Shown here: piece by piece, positions 50,841 to 61,399 of the stretch
Position numbering within the stretch: the stretch's first letter is position 1
Layout: the number at the start of each line of letters is the position of its first letter
Assembly: GCA_037576195.1 (NCBI GenBank)
Contig: CM075102.1
Coordinates: 45,442,745 to 45,506,744 of the forward strand
Origin: Phytoseiulus persimilis
Lineage: Eukaryota; Arthropoda; Arachnida; Mesostigmata; Phytoseiidae
Direction: 5' to 3'
Length of the DNA: 64,000 nucleotides
Translations under genes and position numbers: made by a program
The notes under the pieces: generated by a model
Database searches by the model: none
What the model was told of the DNA's origin: nothing
Seen by the model: the letters and a program-made list of their open reading frames with translations, nothing else

Positions 50841-51720
50841 ATGGCTCCCCATTCTGATCAATTAGAAAGGAAAATGGAAGTGTGATCGACTGATTGTTGT
50901 TCAGGCGAGAGGTCTCAGGATCAACCATCCGATCCACTACGATGCACCATCCTTCCGAAGTCAACAATCTTCCGTCCGGAATGGAGGATGCCACTTCATC
51001 GCTCAACCTTGCGATTGCAACTGTTCATCCTCATCTTGGGAAGTTCTTCTTCGTTCCTCTGGTACACACCAGGAAAATCATCGAAGTGTGATCTCTGGGG
51101 ATTCTCCATTTTCGTGACAAATGGCGTTAGCCTGCTTCACACAACTTGGAGATCATCGAGTCACATGTTCTACTGAGTTTTTCCAAATGATGAACTCTGC
51201 GGGAGCTCACATGAGCGTCAACGTTCATGCCCTGGAGATCACGAGGGATGCTAGCAGCTCGTCGAGGATGGAAATCGTTATCACTTCTCGTTCTCTTTGG
51301 AACAGAAGTCCCCGGCGGAGAACGCTCCTTCTCGCGTCATTACCTTCGCCAGGACCCCCGCCAAACATACCTTATCAATCAGCTCCAACATCTCGAATGG
51401 TGAAGCAGATCTTGATTGACTTTTCGAATAAATTGCCTAATGCGATGGCCGTCTCGTCGGGAAGCGTCCTGGACGCTGCCATTACATCTTTGGCACTGAT
51501 TGTATAACTTGGCCGTCTTGTTCCGCGCTGTGTCTGTTTTCATTCAATTCACTCTGCTCCCCCAACATGGCATTGAATTCCCTTCCGTTGCAGCGTTGGA
51601 AGAGACGGCAGTGACTCGAGTAGAGCTGAAGGCCCCTGTCGAAAGTAGACCTGATCCTTCGTTACAAGGCCAAAGGAAGAACAGTTTTCCCGTTCTGGAG
51701 GAGAACATATTTATCTTTGT
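50841..51720. other. non-coding, probably repeat-derived
   Basis: The part next to the RT fragment has minus-strand open segments that may be upstream RT sequence, heavily decayed. I recognise no intact gene in the rest. Confidence 0.35.
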
Positions 51721-52110
51721 AACGAATGATGGAACGTTTTCCGTTCCAACGGAAACTTAAATTTCGTTGGAACGGAAGGCCAGTTAGGTTTTCGTTCGTT
51801 ATGACTCTGGCTTGGAAGTTAAGACATTATTCATCGTCCACCAATCCACGGATCTATGGGTATATGGATGAACAGATTGATGAATTAAGTATCATTACTT
51901 TGCGAACTGATGAACTCAGCCATCAGAGTCTCATACATGCATCTTCCGATCAAGTGTAGATGAGAGGCATAAAATGATGAACGTCTGAACTTCTAATCTT
52001 CAGTTATGACGAATGATCAAACTTTTTCCGTCAGAACGGAGCATCAACTTGGGCTCCGTTATAACGAAAATTCACTTCGTAACGGGAAATACATTTTCTC
52101 CTACAACGGA
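51721..52110. repeat. fold-back repeats with 13-bp perfect arms
   Basis: TTCCGTTCCAACG (51739-51751) is followed, after a 13-nt spacer, by its exact reverse complement (51765-51777), so the segment can form a hairpin. The preceding GTAACGAATGATGGAACG is echoed about 280 nt later by GTTATGACGAATGATCAAAC. After it come scattered CGTTxxAACGGA-like pieces up to about 52110. This looks like a pair of related non-autonomous DNA-transposon (MITE-like) remnants. Confidence 0.5.
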
Positions 52111-53040
52111 AATGCTATTCTTCCAAATCTAGGTCTCGTCGGGAGCCAGTCTTTTCGATAAGGAGTGTTTTCACCGTCTGTTTTCTATCGGTAGAATTAT
52201 CATCCGTGGAATTTCCTACTCGTGAACAGCAAACACAGAGCTCGAACAACATAGGTTCGATGCGGAGTTAACAGTAGTGTATACGAGCGAATCGCATCAT
52301 GGAGCGGAATTCAACTGTAGCTCCAAGCTTGGGGTCAATCAGCGGGCTCAGTGAACGACGTGGGGATCGCTTCCAATGGATTCAATTGAGATCACACAAG
52401 CTGTGTTACAATGAAGATGGGAACTTGCGCTAGGTTATTCCCATGTAGCGCTGTTTTTCCCCGTCTTCACTTCTTCGCAAAGTTCAGGAGCTGTAGACAA
52501 TGTGCCCCACCGGAACCGGGAATTCGCAGCTCTTAGGATGAAGTTGTGAACTTTGTGAAGTCTCTGAGATTGGTGGAATTGGAAAATGAGTTAGTTTCCG
52601 ACTCGCGCGAATGAAAAACCAGCGCGCTTTCAACCCGTAACTTAGACGCAGCGAAATTGGCCCCGAATCCGTGAATTGATAAGCGTCGTTAACGACCTCA
52701 TCTTCGGACCGAGTCTAAACTGGCACCCTTCTGAACTTTCTCCAGAAGTTTCCTAAATTCAGTTCGGAAAAGAGACCAGAAAGCCGTTCCCTGATCGCTG
52801 GGTACCGTGAGCTCTATATTTGGAAACGAAGTGAAGGGTTCAGTCGAGCCGCGGGTCGAGCAACATTGACACTTCCAGAAACTTCGTCCCCAGCTTTTTC
52901 CCGACAAATCGGAACAATATCGTTAGCGGGTGTTCAGAAAGATCAGATTACCCGCCTACAGAAATTAAGTCGAGCATGCCGCTTGTAAACAGTCCCCGGT
53001 GGCTGAATTCTGCCCCGACTAGGAGGCCAGCCCGGCTGTA
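52111..53040. other. intergenic, no gene seen
   Basis: No supported gene is seen in this 0.93-kb stretch. Its right end holds the promoter of the 76-aa secreted peptide. Confidence 0.4.
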
Positions 53041-53041
53041 T

Positions 53042-53048
53042 TATAAAG
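53042..53048 (+). promoter_or_regulatory. TATA box of the 76-aa secreted peptide gene
   Basis: TATAAAG lies 66 nt upstream of the ATG at 53114. Transcription would begin about 30 nt downstream, leaving a 5' UTR of about 40 nt. A strong TATA element suits a highly or conditionally expressed secreted product. Confidence 0.6.
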
Positions 53049-53113
53049 AGACCAGCTCTGGCTTTTCCTAACGCATTCTGCGTAAGATATCTTTCGGAAC
53101 AGTGATCGCAGCT

Positions 53114-53484
53114 ATGAGGTGGTCAACAGTGAGTGAAACTTCGAGGAGTTTATTTCTCGCTCCGATTTTTCGAGGGACCGAGCCTCCGATCCCTCTCGCG
53201 ATTCGTTCTCAAGATCATCACGCTTTATACCTAACCGCTCCGTAGCAATAATGTTTTTTGCGTTTCAGGTTGTTATTCTCATCGTAGTTGTCGGATTTGC
53301 TCAGTACTCGGAGGCCAGGAAATACTTGCGAGCAGGAATCCTTCTCGGAGCGCTGGGAGCTGGGGCTCTGGGTGGTGTCGTGGGCGCCGGTTTGCTCAGC
53401 CATGCTCACCACGGTCACCATCATCACTATTCCCATGGGAGTCACTACGGACATGGTTACCACAGCTACGGCCACTATCGGTGA
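53114..53484 (+). CDS. small secreted Gly/His-rich peptide, 76 aa
   Basis: Exons 53114-53128 and 53269-53484 join in phase 0. The first exon is only MRWST, and the second completes a signal peptide (VVILIVVVGFAQYSEA). The mature part has an Ala/Gly/Leu-rich hydrophobic stretch (ILLGALGAGALGGVVGAGLL) and then a tail of His, Tyr, Gly and Ser (H-A-H-H-G-H-H-H-H, GHGYHSYGHYR). Such Gly/His/Tyr tails are found in arthropod cuticle, antimicrobial and metal-binding peptides. No named family is recognised. TATA box, tiny first exon and phase agreement make it a real gene. AATACA at 53579-53584 may be its poly(A) signal. Confidence 0.85.
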
Positions 53485-54298
53485 GATCGGGATGACGTAG
53501 ACCACTCTTGCACGAATTCACATCCCCGATAATATTTCGCAACCCGTTTCCAATGTAAATATGTCAGCACTCTTTGTGAATACAAAATATAGCCTGTAAA
53601 GGATGTCGTTCTCTATTCAATCGAAAAGCTGTGTAAAACGATGGGCGATCCGTCAATCGCTCTCCCAAGTCTTATCCGTCCTGGAGGCAGCGCAGAGCCA
53701 CAGCTCACAACAGGGAAACGCTTCTACCGCTGCCGCGGTACATGATGAGGACTGATGTGGGAATTACAATTCTTTCAAACATCAATGTGGAATGATTTCA
53801 CTCCCCCGGAGCGGTTGAGGTACATGCGGTTCGAGCCGCATGAGAGGAACTGTAGCCCGAAAGCTCCAGTTTCAATCGGTACAACACGGGCATCTCATCT
53901 CCTTGAGGAAGTGGAAACAAGCTGTCATAAACCGTCGATGGCGACAAGAGTTGCTCATTGAGGGGACGACGTGACCATTCCACGACGATACCCGATTCTC
54001 GGAGAAGCAGATCGAACGTTCGAATCGCGGACAATCGGAAGTACAGCAAAGCGAAGGTCGAAATCGAGCGGCGACAGTCGAGATTTCATGAACGTTCTGG
54101 TTCCAATTCATAAATTGTTCCCCACCATGAAGTATTTCATGGGCCGGTCCCTACGGATTTCAAATGCTGAAGCCCAGCAGAGTTGGAGTGCTCAGCATTG
54201 GATTGAGGGAAAAGTTAATCTTCAAGGGCCCTCACAACGTCACTGTGCTTTGAGGGGTCTCAAGTAACATAAAGTGACGAAAAAGCAGGAATTCGGGC
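53485..54298. other. convergent 3' region, secreted peptide / DEG/ENaC
   Basis: This 0.8-kb stretch between two convergent 3' ends contains no supported gene. No canonical AATAAA was seen for the DEG/ENaC gene. Confidence 0.4.
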
Positions 54299-57200
54299 TC
54301 AATGCTTCATGTCGTTTCCGAAGATTTCTTCCGACTCTGCGGCGAGCTTCTTGTCTTGTCTGTACTTTTGTATCCGTCTGAAGAGACGGCCCGCGAATGC
54401 AGTTCCGTAGTCGAGAACGTTGAGGAACGAGATGCCAACCCAAATGCCAATGAATCCTCCCATATATGAGAACAGCTCGATTTGCTGGAATGGATAGTTC
54501 AAGAATCCACGTTATGCTGCAACGATCTCCAATATTCTGTGAGGAAGCAGGACCTTCATCTCACCTCGTACTTCGCCCTGTGTCTGTAGGTGATTTTGTT
54601 GAGGGTTCCAAATATGATTTTTAACCTCGTGAGATTCATTCGAGCTTCTCGGAAATCGGTAATGTCTATTTTCGCGAATTTCGCTTTTTCCTCCTCAAAG
54701 AAATATGGATCCGGCCAAGGATCTTGCGTGACGGACACTTCGTACTGATCCTCCCTGCAGCGCAAGCTCCTGATTAGTTGTCGCTGATGAGCCCAAAGCC
54801 CAGCTGAGCGAAGCTATGTGATCTCACCAGCATTGTCTCTTGCAGTATTTTTCGATGCATTTCTCCACCTCGTCCAGTACACGGACCCAACAACGGGTGA
54901 CTGGAGGCGAAAGCAAAAATGATTCATCGAGGTTCGAGATGAGCCGATTCGTACAATCTATCTCAATTCAGCAATGATCACGTCGAGGCCACTCACAAGT
55001 TATGTCGTGATCGCAGAATCGTCTCTTCCCTGATGGCTCTTTGTCCCATTCTACTTCGTACGGCAGAGCGATGTCCCGCCGAATGCATCGACACATTGTC
55101 AGCGAGGCGTTGAAACCGCATTCTCGGTCGCAGAGCTTGGAACGATAAATCATCCGGATTCTGACACTCTGCAAGAGCTCCGAACATCTCCGAGCGCGTA
55201 AAGCTTCATAGAAACTCACGGATTTGGTCATTTGTATGATGTATCGATCCCTCCGGATAATGTCGTAGTTTCTGCAGTCCGTCCAGTACGGATATGTGAG
55301 TCTCCGGGTGACAAGATGACGCAGCGTGAAAGTGTGCGCGTACCCCGACCTCACGGGTATGCCGTTTTCCTGAGGATCGGGGATGCATTCGGGATGGTGG
55401 AAAACTATCTGAGCGCTCGGAATGTCTTTTGCGTTGAGGTATTCTTTCGGCTCGAGGAAAATCGTGAATTCGATGTCTGGAAAGCAGGAGATCCGCGCTG
55501 ACTCGGACTTGTGCTTTGCCCTCAGCTACGACTAAGGCATATTCCCGAAAGGATGTTCGAGCCACAACCAACTTCTGCATCAGTTGGCGCATTTGACATT
55601 CGACCCAATCTGGAATGTGAATCACGTTTACCGATCTGACGCGCGCGTTCCTTGTCGCCCATCCCGGATCCGGACCACTCGGCGTTGTAGACGAAGCAGT
55701 TACTGTATTGATGATGGAAAAAATGTTCCCGGAATCCACCGTTTTCCAAGATCACGTCTCTGAAAAAACGTAATAGGAGCTTGAATTCGTTACTTCCACT
55801 TGTACAGCCAAATCACGCCACTCATTCCGCATTCAATTCGCTCCAGATGAGAGGTGTTCAGAGATAAGCCGTCGCCATCCTTCCTCAGCTGCTTTCTTGA
55901 TCCTTGCCGTCCGTCCAAACCATGAGTGCCGCGTCACACGGAGCGATCACCAGCAACCTAGACGTGGATCCAGACGGAGGGGGATTTTTGAGGTCTCAAG
56001 GAGTGAACTCGAATGAAGAACGCTTCTGTCGCTAACCAGACTCACACTGTACCGTTCACGGTCTTCTTAGTCTCGAGAACCATCGTTTTCAGCTGATGCC
56101 CCATCTGGATCTTCAAGCTGCGATTCAGAATGAATATATCATCCTGCGAACGGAGACCAAAATATACCAGTTAACCGAACCGCTTATTCAGAACCAGAGC
56201 TCCCGTCAATCGGGGAAAGAATTGCAGTTGCCGAGGAGCCAAAGAGGTTCTCCCGTACATTGCCTAGAAGGGCGGAGTCCATGGCGTTGCAAGCATCGAT
56301 ATCCATGTTCCGGAAGCGGCACCATTCGGAAAGACGGAACCTTGAACAAACGAACTGCATGCGTCGGAATCTCTCAAGTTGTTTCCTCGGTGGACGCACA
56401 GAGATCGGATAGTTTGAATCGCAAGAGGTTTGAACGCCTCTCCAATCTCGAGTTCAACCCAGTGGCGTATCACTAACCGATTAACGTTGCAAACGGTCAC
56501 CGCGGGAAACTGAAGCTCATCAGTTTTTTCTGTTTCGATGTCGATAATAGTTGGGAATTTCCAGAATATCTCGAGGAAGGTAAAAACCTGCCCTAGACAT
56601 CCTGCAACACACGAAATCACTACGAGAATCCAAATGCCTCTCGCGATCTTTTCTTTTCTCTTCGCAGCGGCCTCGAAAACTTTAGAGGCCCGAGCCGAGA
56701 TCGTTGAGCGCGGCCTGGACGTTGGAGTCCTGAACGGGATGACACCATCCTGCAAAATTCGTGTGAGGGTTCTTGCTATAATTCTACCATGACGGAGTTC
56801 CCCGATCAGGCTCTGAATTCCTCCCGAGAACGCAGTCAATTAGATATTCTGGAGTCTGCGAAGTGGCGCAGTTGTAACCGAAGAGCATTCCTTCCGTTTC
56901 CGGCAGCGTGGCGTCCGAAGTCAGACTGTTCTGTGAACTGATGCGATCGGGAACGACATGACCTTTCCCTTCTTCGGATCTGGCCCGATGTCGATCGGGT
57001 GAAATGATTCTAACGGGCTTAATCGTTTGGAAGCCCCTTGAATGACTCTGTGGAAGCCGCGGCTGACATTCAAAACGAAGCAGAAACGATCTACGACTCG
57101 AGAATAGAAGACTGATCGGAAATAACCAGATCTCGGAGGATACGTCCGGGCAATTCTCACACTAGTTGGACACAAAGGCACAATGTTCAGCATCGCCGAT

Positions 57201-57302
57201 CCCGGGTGATCCGCGTTGGTGAAAGCCACCAAATTCTCCATCCATGATCACTCGAAGGGCGAAACTCACCCTTCTCGAGCCCGTCGAGGAGACTCGATAC
57301 AT
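54299..57302 (-). CDS. DEG/ENaC-family sodium channel (pickpocket/ASIC-like)
   Basis: Eleven exons in consistent phase: 57302-57270, 57047-56788, 56729-56478, 56370-56259, 56143-56046, 55759-55632, 55476-55220, 55168-54997, 54900-54828, 54769-54565, 54484-54299; 591 aa. It is an amiloride-sensitive-type cation channel subunit of the plasma membrane, forming trimers. TM1 is about residues 130-151 (ARGIWILVVISCVAGCLGQV), followed by the family motif LQFPAVTVCNVNR. The Cys-rich ectodomain has YSNCFVYN, RSGYAHTFTLRHL, LCDREC, CRCI, CIEKYCKRQC and YEVSVTQDPWP. TM2 is about 534-555 with FSYMGGFIGIWVGIS, whose G-I-S is the selectivity filter. The cytosolic N-terminus is long (about 128 aa), and I do not see the His-Gly gating motif. 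The exon starting at 56370 uses a weak acceptor. Confidence 0.92.
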
Positions 57303-57750
57303 GCCGACTGGAGTCTTCACGTAAGATCCGTACCTGAGCTACTGAGGACTAAAGTGAGTGCGACTGCGAGCTCGCCTCGTACAAATGAAAAAAGTCTCAG
57401 GAGTTTCGTGATCTCTGTTCATCTCGGCAGCGAACAATGAGAGTCCTGTCATTGATGCCCTCATTTACGAAATGTGACATAAGTTCGCTTGTACCGACGT
57501 TGTCAATTGAAGTCGATAGGCTCCGTAGTCATTATCGGCATCGAACTAGACGCTATGGAATTGATTTGATTCTTCTTTGATTCTTCTTCCCGGATCAAGG
57601 CAAGGTTGGAAGTGATGAGACGTCCCGCCGTCGCTTTCATAGTTATCAGCGAGCCCGACGAACGATATCTTGACATATTTGCAGTGGGTTTGAATCTCGC
57701 TCAGGGAGTTCGGCTCCTTCCGTCCGTTCCCCTCGCCGTCGACATGCCGT
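57303..57750. other. divergent promoter region, channel / secreted repeat protein
   Basis: About 450 bp separate the divergent DEG/ENaC start codon from the TATA box of the next gene. No other feature is seen. Confidence 0.4.
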
Positions 57751-57757
57751 TATAAAG
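57751..57757 (+). promoter_or_regulatory. TATA box of the secreted repeat protein gene
   Basis: TATAAAG lies 84 nt upstream of the ATG at 57841. The same heptamer in the same kind of position precedes the 76-aa secreted peptide. Confidence 0.6.
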
Positions 57758-57840
57758 CGCGAATAGCATCAACAGCTGATACAGTCGCAGCAAATCGAAA
57801 GTGGATAATTCGTGGAACAGTTGACAACTCCGGGCTAGTG

Positions 57841-58632
57841 ATGATGCTGATCGTGCTCCTCGGTCTTGCGGGTTCCGCTTTCGCTGGGATGAGCGGTCCC
57901 GTACTCGATGGACATGACCACTTCCTGAGCGAGCAGAGCTTCCTCCTGAAAGGGGGGCACGGAGAAAAGATGGCTCCGTTCGGTGGAGGCTTCCCGCTGG
58001 GCCCGGTCATACTCCAGGGCAACCACGGACCCATTCACCAGGGCCAGCCTATTCTGATTAAGGGTGGACTGCCTGTGCCACATGCGCCGCCACTGCTCTT
58101 TAAAGGACCCGCGCCACACAGAGGGCGATTCAGTGGTCACGCGCCTCAGCCCGAAGAACCCACCTTCATCATAAAAGGCAACTTCGGCTTGCCTCAGGGA
58201 GGGCACGCCCCCCTACTGCAGGGCTCACCGATGGTACTCAAGAATGTTCATCCGCCTCAGCCTTTCGTGCACGGACAACCAATCATAATTCGCGGTGGAC
58301 TTGGCCACGGAGGGCCTCCCGTTAAGGGCAGCGGACACACACTACAAGGTCCTACGATTCTGATCAAGGGCGGGAACCCACATGGTTTCAAAGGAGGGAG
58401 TCCCATCATCCTGAAACGAGGGTTCGGGGGCCCAGTCGGAGGGGGCGCTATCGGCCTCGGTCAGGAACAGCATGCTGTTGCTGGGCCTTCCTATCTCATC
58501 ACCACTGTGCACCATGTGCAGAAAGTCTCTGGAGGTGGGAAACTGCTCGCGTCGTTTGGAGGTTCTAGTCACGCCAAAGCCGTCGGCCCTCCCTTCGGCC
58601 ACGGAGGTCACGTGATCAACAAAGGATGGTAA
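57841..58632 (+). CDS. secreted Gly/His/Pro-rich repeat protein, 263 aa
   Basis: An intronless frame starts at the first ATG (57841). It has a signal peptide (MMLIVLLGLAGSAFA) and no membrane segment after it. The mature chain alternates Gly/His/Pro-rich loops with about ten short beta-prone cores of the form Pro + three aliphatics + Lys/Arg/Gln + Gly: FLLKGG, VILQGN, ILIKGG, LLFKGP, FIIKGN, PLLQGS, IIIRGG, ILIKGG and IILKRG. It ends in a Ser/Gly/Ala-rich region with YLITTVHHV and a final HVINKGW. No catalytic residues or conserved cysteines are seen; the lack of Cys is notable. The protein is probably structural (cuticle, egg coat, silk or gland secretion), but I know no named family that matches. 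Confidence 0.8.
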   Translation: MMLIVLLGLAGSAFAGMSGPVLDGHDHFLSEQSFLLKGGHGEKMAPFGGGFPLGPVILQGNHGPIHQGQPILIKGGLPVPHAPPLLFKGPAPHRGRFSGHAPQPEEPTFIIKGNFGLPQGGHAPLLQGSPMVLKNVHPPQPFVHGQPIIIRGGLGHGGPPVKGSGHTLQGPTILIKGGNPHGFKGGSPIILKRGFGGPVGGGAIGLGQEQHAVAGPSYLITTVHHVQKVSGGGKLLASFGGSSHAKAVGPPFGHGGHVINKGW

Positions 58633-60326
58633 CTAGCGTGCAGAGTTCAGAGCTAGGTAGGACGCGATTGTGGCTGATGCTGCGGTGTAATTTATCTCGA
58701 GTTTGCGTGATGAGTCCACGATGTGTGTCGAAGTGCGTAACGAGGCTGCCGTTGAGCTTTATGGAGTCTGCCTGCAATAAATCTATGTCTGTGATATTTT
58801 GAGACGAGATTCGAATGTTTCTGTATCATCGGGACTGGCCGAGTTCTTAGTTCACAGTGAAGTACGCTATAGAAGGCCTGATTTAAAATGCTGAAAGTGA
58901 TCGATTCTCGATCGTAATTTTTCCGAGGATCAACAGAATGATTGCCTTGATTTTTGGAACGGCTTCTTGTTTACAGCAAAACTACATATGTTATCGCGGT
59001 CTGCCTCCACGACCAGTTCATTTCTGAGCTGTGATCTCGGTTTCTAGCCATGATCCTTCCAGAATTATTCAGACGATTGAAGTATTTGAGGCCTTTCTTT
59101 ATTGAACAAATCCTGACTCTACGATCGCCGAAGGAAGCTCCGGAAAAATTCCGAGTCGGTGAGCAACTGTTGTCTGAGCATCTCATACAAGGCGTTTACA
59201 GACTCAAGTTGTATATAACATCATGTAAATACTTTGACAGACCCAATTGTGCTTTTCGTGTTCGACGAATCTCAAGTATCCATTATGAGTTTCTATTCGT
59301 GGGATGTAAATTTCCACTCAGGTTTTCGCCAACTCCGCCCCAGCCGCAGAAACTGCCAGTTGAGATATTCCCTCCAGATGCAGGGTATCCAGAAGTCGCG
59401 TAGAAATCGGTGGCCATCGGCTTCCGTCCGTTCCAAAAAACATGATTCAGCGAAGGAAATTTGTCGAGGAGCAGTCCACCCTTTACTCGTTAAGAGCATC
59501 GAGTTTCAGGCGAGGGAGGAGTCCCCGATAATTGCTCGTATGTGCTCATTTCGCTCAAATGGTGAACTGTGTTATACGAATACTCAATCACTCAAAATGG
59601 CCACGGAGTTCGGTCGCATACACTCAGTTCATGACATTCATCACTGTCCAATTCCTCGGCTCACTGAATGATTGAGAAGAGTCAGCTCGGCCAACAGAGC
59701 TTGAGTCTGTCGGAAGCTTAGTTATCGGATCCTTACACCTCAGTCACCAGGACGTTCTCATTTCTTCTGACGAATACGATTTTGTTCAAAGAATCGGCAA
59801 AGTGGCTTCCGTCGAGTGCACACGAGGATGAAATCCAGGCGCGCTTTCTATTCACAGTTCCCCGGCAGCTGCGCCCGATAGTAACACACACTTTACAGGA
59901 TTGAAGCGCGCACGCCTATAACTACCCGTCTGCTCAGGTCTGTATTGCGCGGTCTTGGAACAGGATGCGAGCGAGTGAGCAGGAGATGCCAACAACCGGA
60001 ATCGCCGATCCGTGGTATGCATTGGCAGTATTCAGGAGTTCTGATAGGAAGCCATCGATGTAAGGTCGGTTCTTTGATGGACTGTTTGAGCAGCAGCTGG
60101 TCCTCCGGAGTCGGGGATCTCCTCCACAAAAGTGTACTGCAAAAACCAACAGCTTCTAGGTCGCTCCACCAACTTCCGATATATGACTGAGTGACCGAGT
60201 TGAGACTGCAGCGACCACTACAACACAACTACGCGTAAGCACATGCGATACAAGTCTCCAGTCGACCGCCAGTCCTGAGCTAAACCGACCCCTATCAGAA
60301 TGCAATCAAGTCGAAGATGAGAACAG
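58633..60326. other. intergenic, no gene seen
   Basis: Apart from the poly(A) signal at 58776-58781, this 1.7 kb shows only short overlapping open frames (59050-59403, 59234-59671) with no family resemblance or splice chain. Confidence 0.4.
58776..58781 (+). terminator. poly(A) signal of the secreted repeat protein gene
   Basis: AATAAA lies 143 nt after the stop codon in the correct orientation. Confidence 0.7.
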
Positions 60327-60797
60327 CTAAGAGGAATGAGAAATAGATCGCGGCTCGACATCTTGAAGTTCTGTGGCGTGCTCCAGAGAGAACGGGGTGC
60401 CCACCAAACTCAAAAGCAAAGCTCCACTGTGCGCGCTTTCGTACGATGTATCCCGAACGCTTTCGTTCTCACTCTCCTCGCGAGGCGTCTCGAATCCCTT
60501 GGCGTCACAGTCGCTCAGGCTCACAGTGCTTGTGATGTGATCGTAGAGAACCGTCGGGGTCAGAACGGACGACGGCAGTCCTCGCATGTTCGGCGAGCTC
60601 GCATTCGCTTTCTTCAATGGTTTCGCCAGAAGATTTCTGTTGATAGAAGTTTCGCTTCGCCAACCCTTTAATGAGCCTTTCAGATTGCGGGTAATTGAGA
60701 TTGTGCTATTCAAAGGAGCGACGAATCTCCGCAGCGAGTTCTTCCAGCTTCTTTGTGAGGCCATCGTGGCTGTGCGGGAAGACTCCGCGCTCGTCAT
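60327..60797 (-). CDS. hypothetical protein or terminal exon, up to 156 aa
   Basis: A minus-strand frame opens with ATG at 60797 (MTSAESSRTATMASQRSWK) and stops at 60327. Upstream is a textbook acceptor, a T-run then CTTAACAG at 60819-60834, so the frame begins an exon, and the in-frame sequence continues to that acceptor. The chain is Ser/Thr/Asn-rich, has basic patches (KNSLRRFV, LLAKPLKKA) and an acidic PREESENESV stretch, and looks intrinsically disordered. No family is recognised. No upstream exon was located in 60835-61399. Confidence 0.4.
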   Translation of the reverse strand: MTSAESSRTATMASQRSWKNSLRRFVAPLNSTISITRNLKGSLKGWRSETSINRNLLAKPLKKANASSPNMRGLPSSVLTPTVLYDHITSTVSLSDCDAKGFETPREESENESVRDTSYESAHSGALLLSLVGTPFSLEHATELQDVEPRSISHSS

Positions 60798-61342
60798 GCT
60801 GCCAGGCTGCGGCTGTTAAGAAAAAAAATCCTCAACAATCGACACTCAGGCACAAGCCATTCGTTGGGGGCTCAGGACTCGTTCGGCTCCAACTGGAGCT
60901 TGTAACAACGGGGTCCAAAGGCGGCGGCAGCTTTTGGAAGTGAAGAACGAGCACGGTTCGACTGGCACACACATTCGATACACCTGATGAAAGCAAACGC
61001 GGGGAATGAACGAGCGCATTTCCCAGTCACAATCGCAGTCGGGTGAAGTCGCGTTGCGAGACTCAGGACATGCACAGCTAATCGCCAGACGTACTTATCA
61101 AGCTTCATTTATTGACTCGCTCGGCGGTCCCAAGCATGCAGCACATGGACAGTGTACGACCAAACAGATATCAATAAGCGAGATTCGGGGCGAGTTGAGA
61201 GTTCGGACCACTGCGATCTCTTTTGGAAGGCGAGCAGCCTCCGTGGCTCTCGATCGAATCACGGAAAGCGCGTGCCACAAGACGATCGGGAGCCAACTGT
61301 GGCGATCATGGATGTTCTGGCAGAAACTCCAAGCGGCAAGCG

Positions 61343-61348
61343 TTTATT
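61343..61348 (-). terminator. poly(A) signal of the TMEM179-like gene
   Basis: Minus-strand AATAAA lies 51 nt after the stop codon. Confidence 0.6.
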
Positions 61349-61399
61349 CAAGCAGCTGAGATAGAATAGGTAAAGCAGAGTGGGTCAAGCAGGTTGAAG

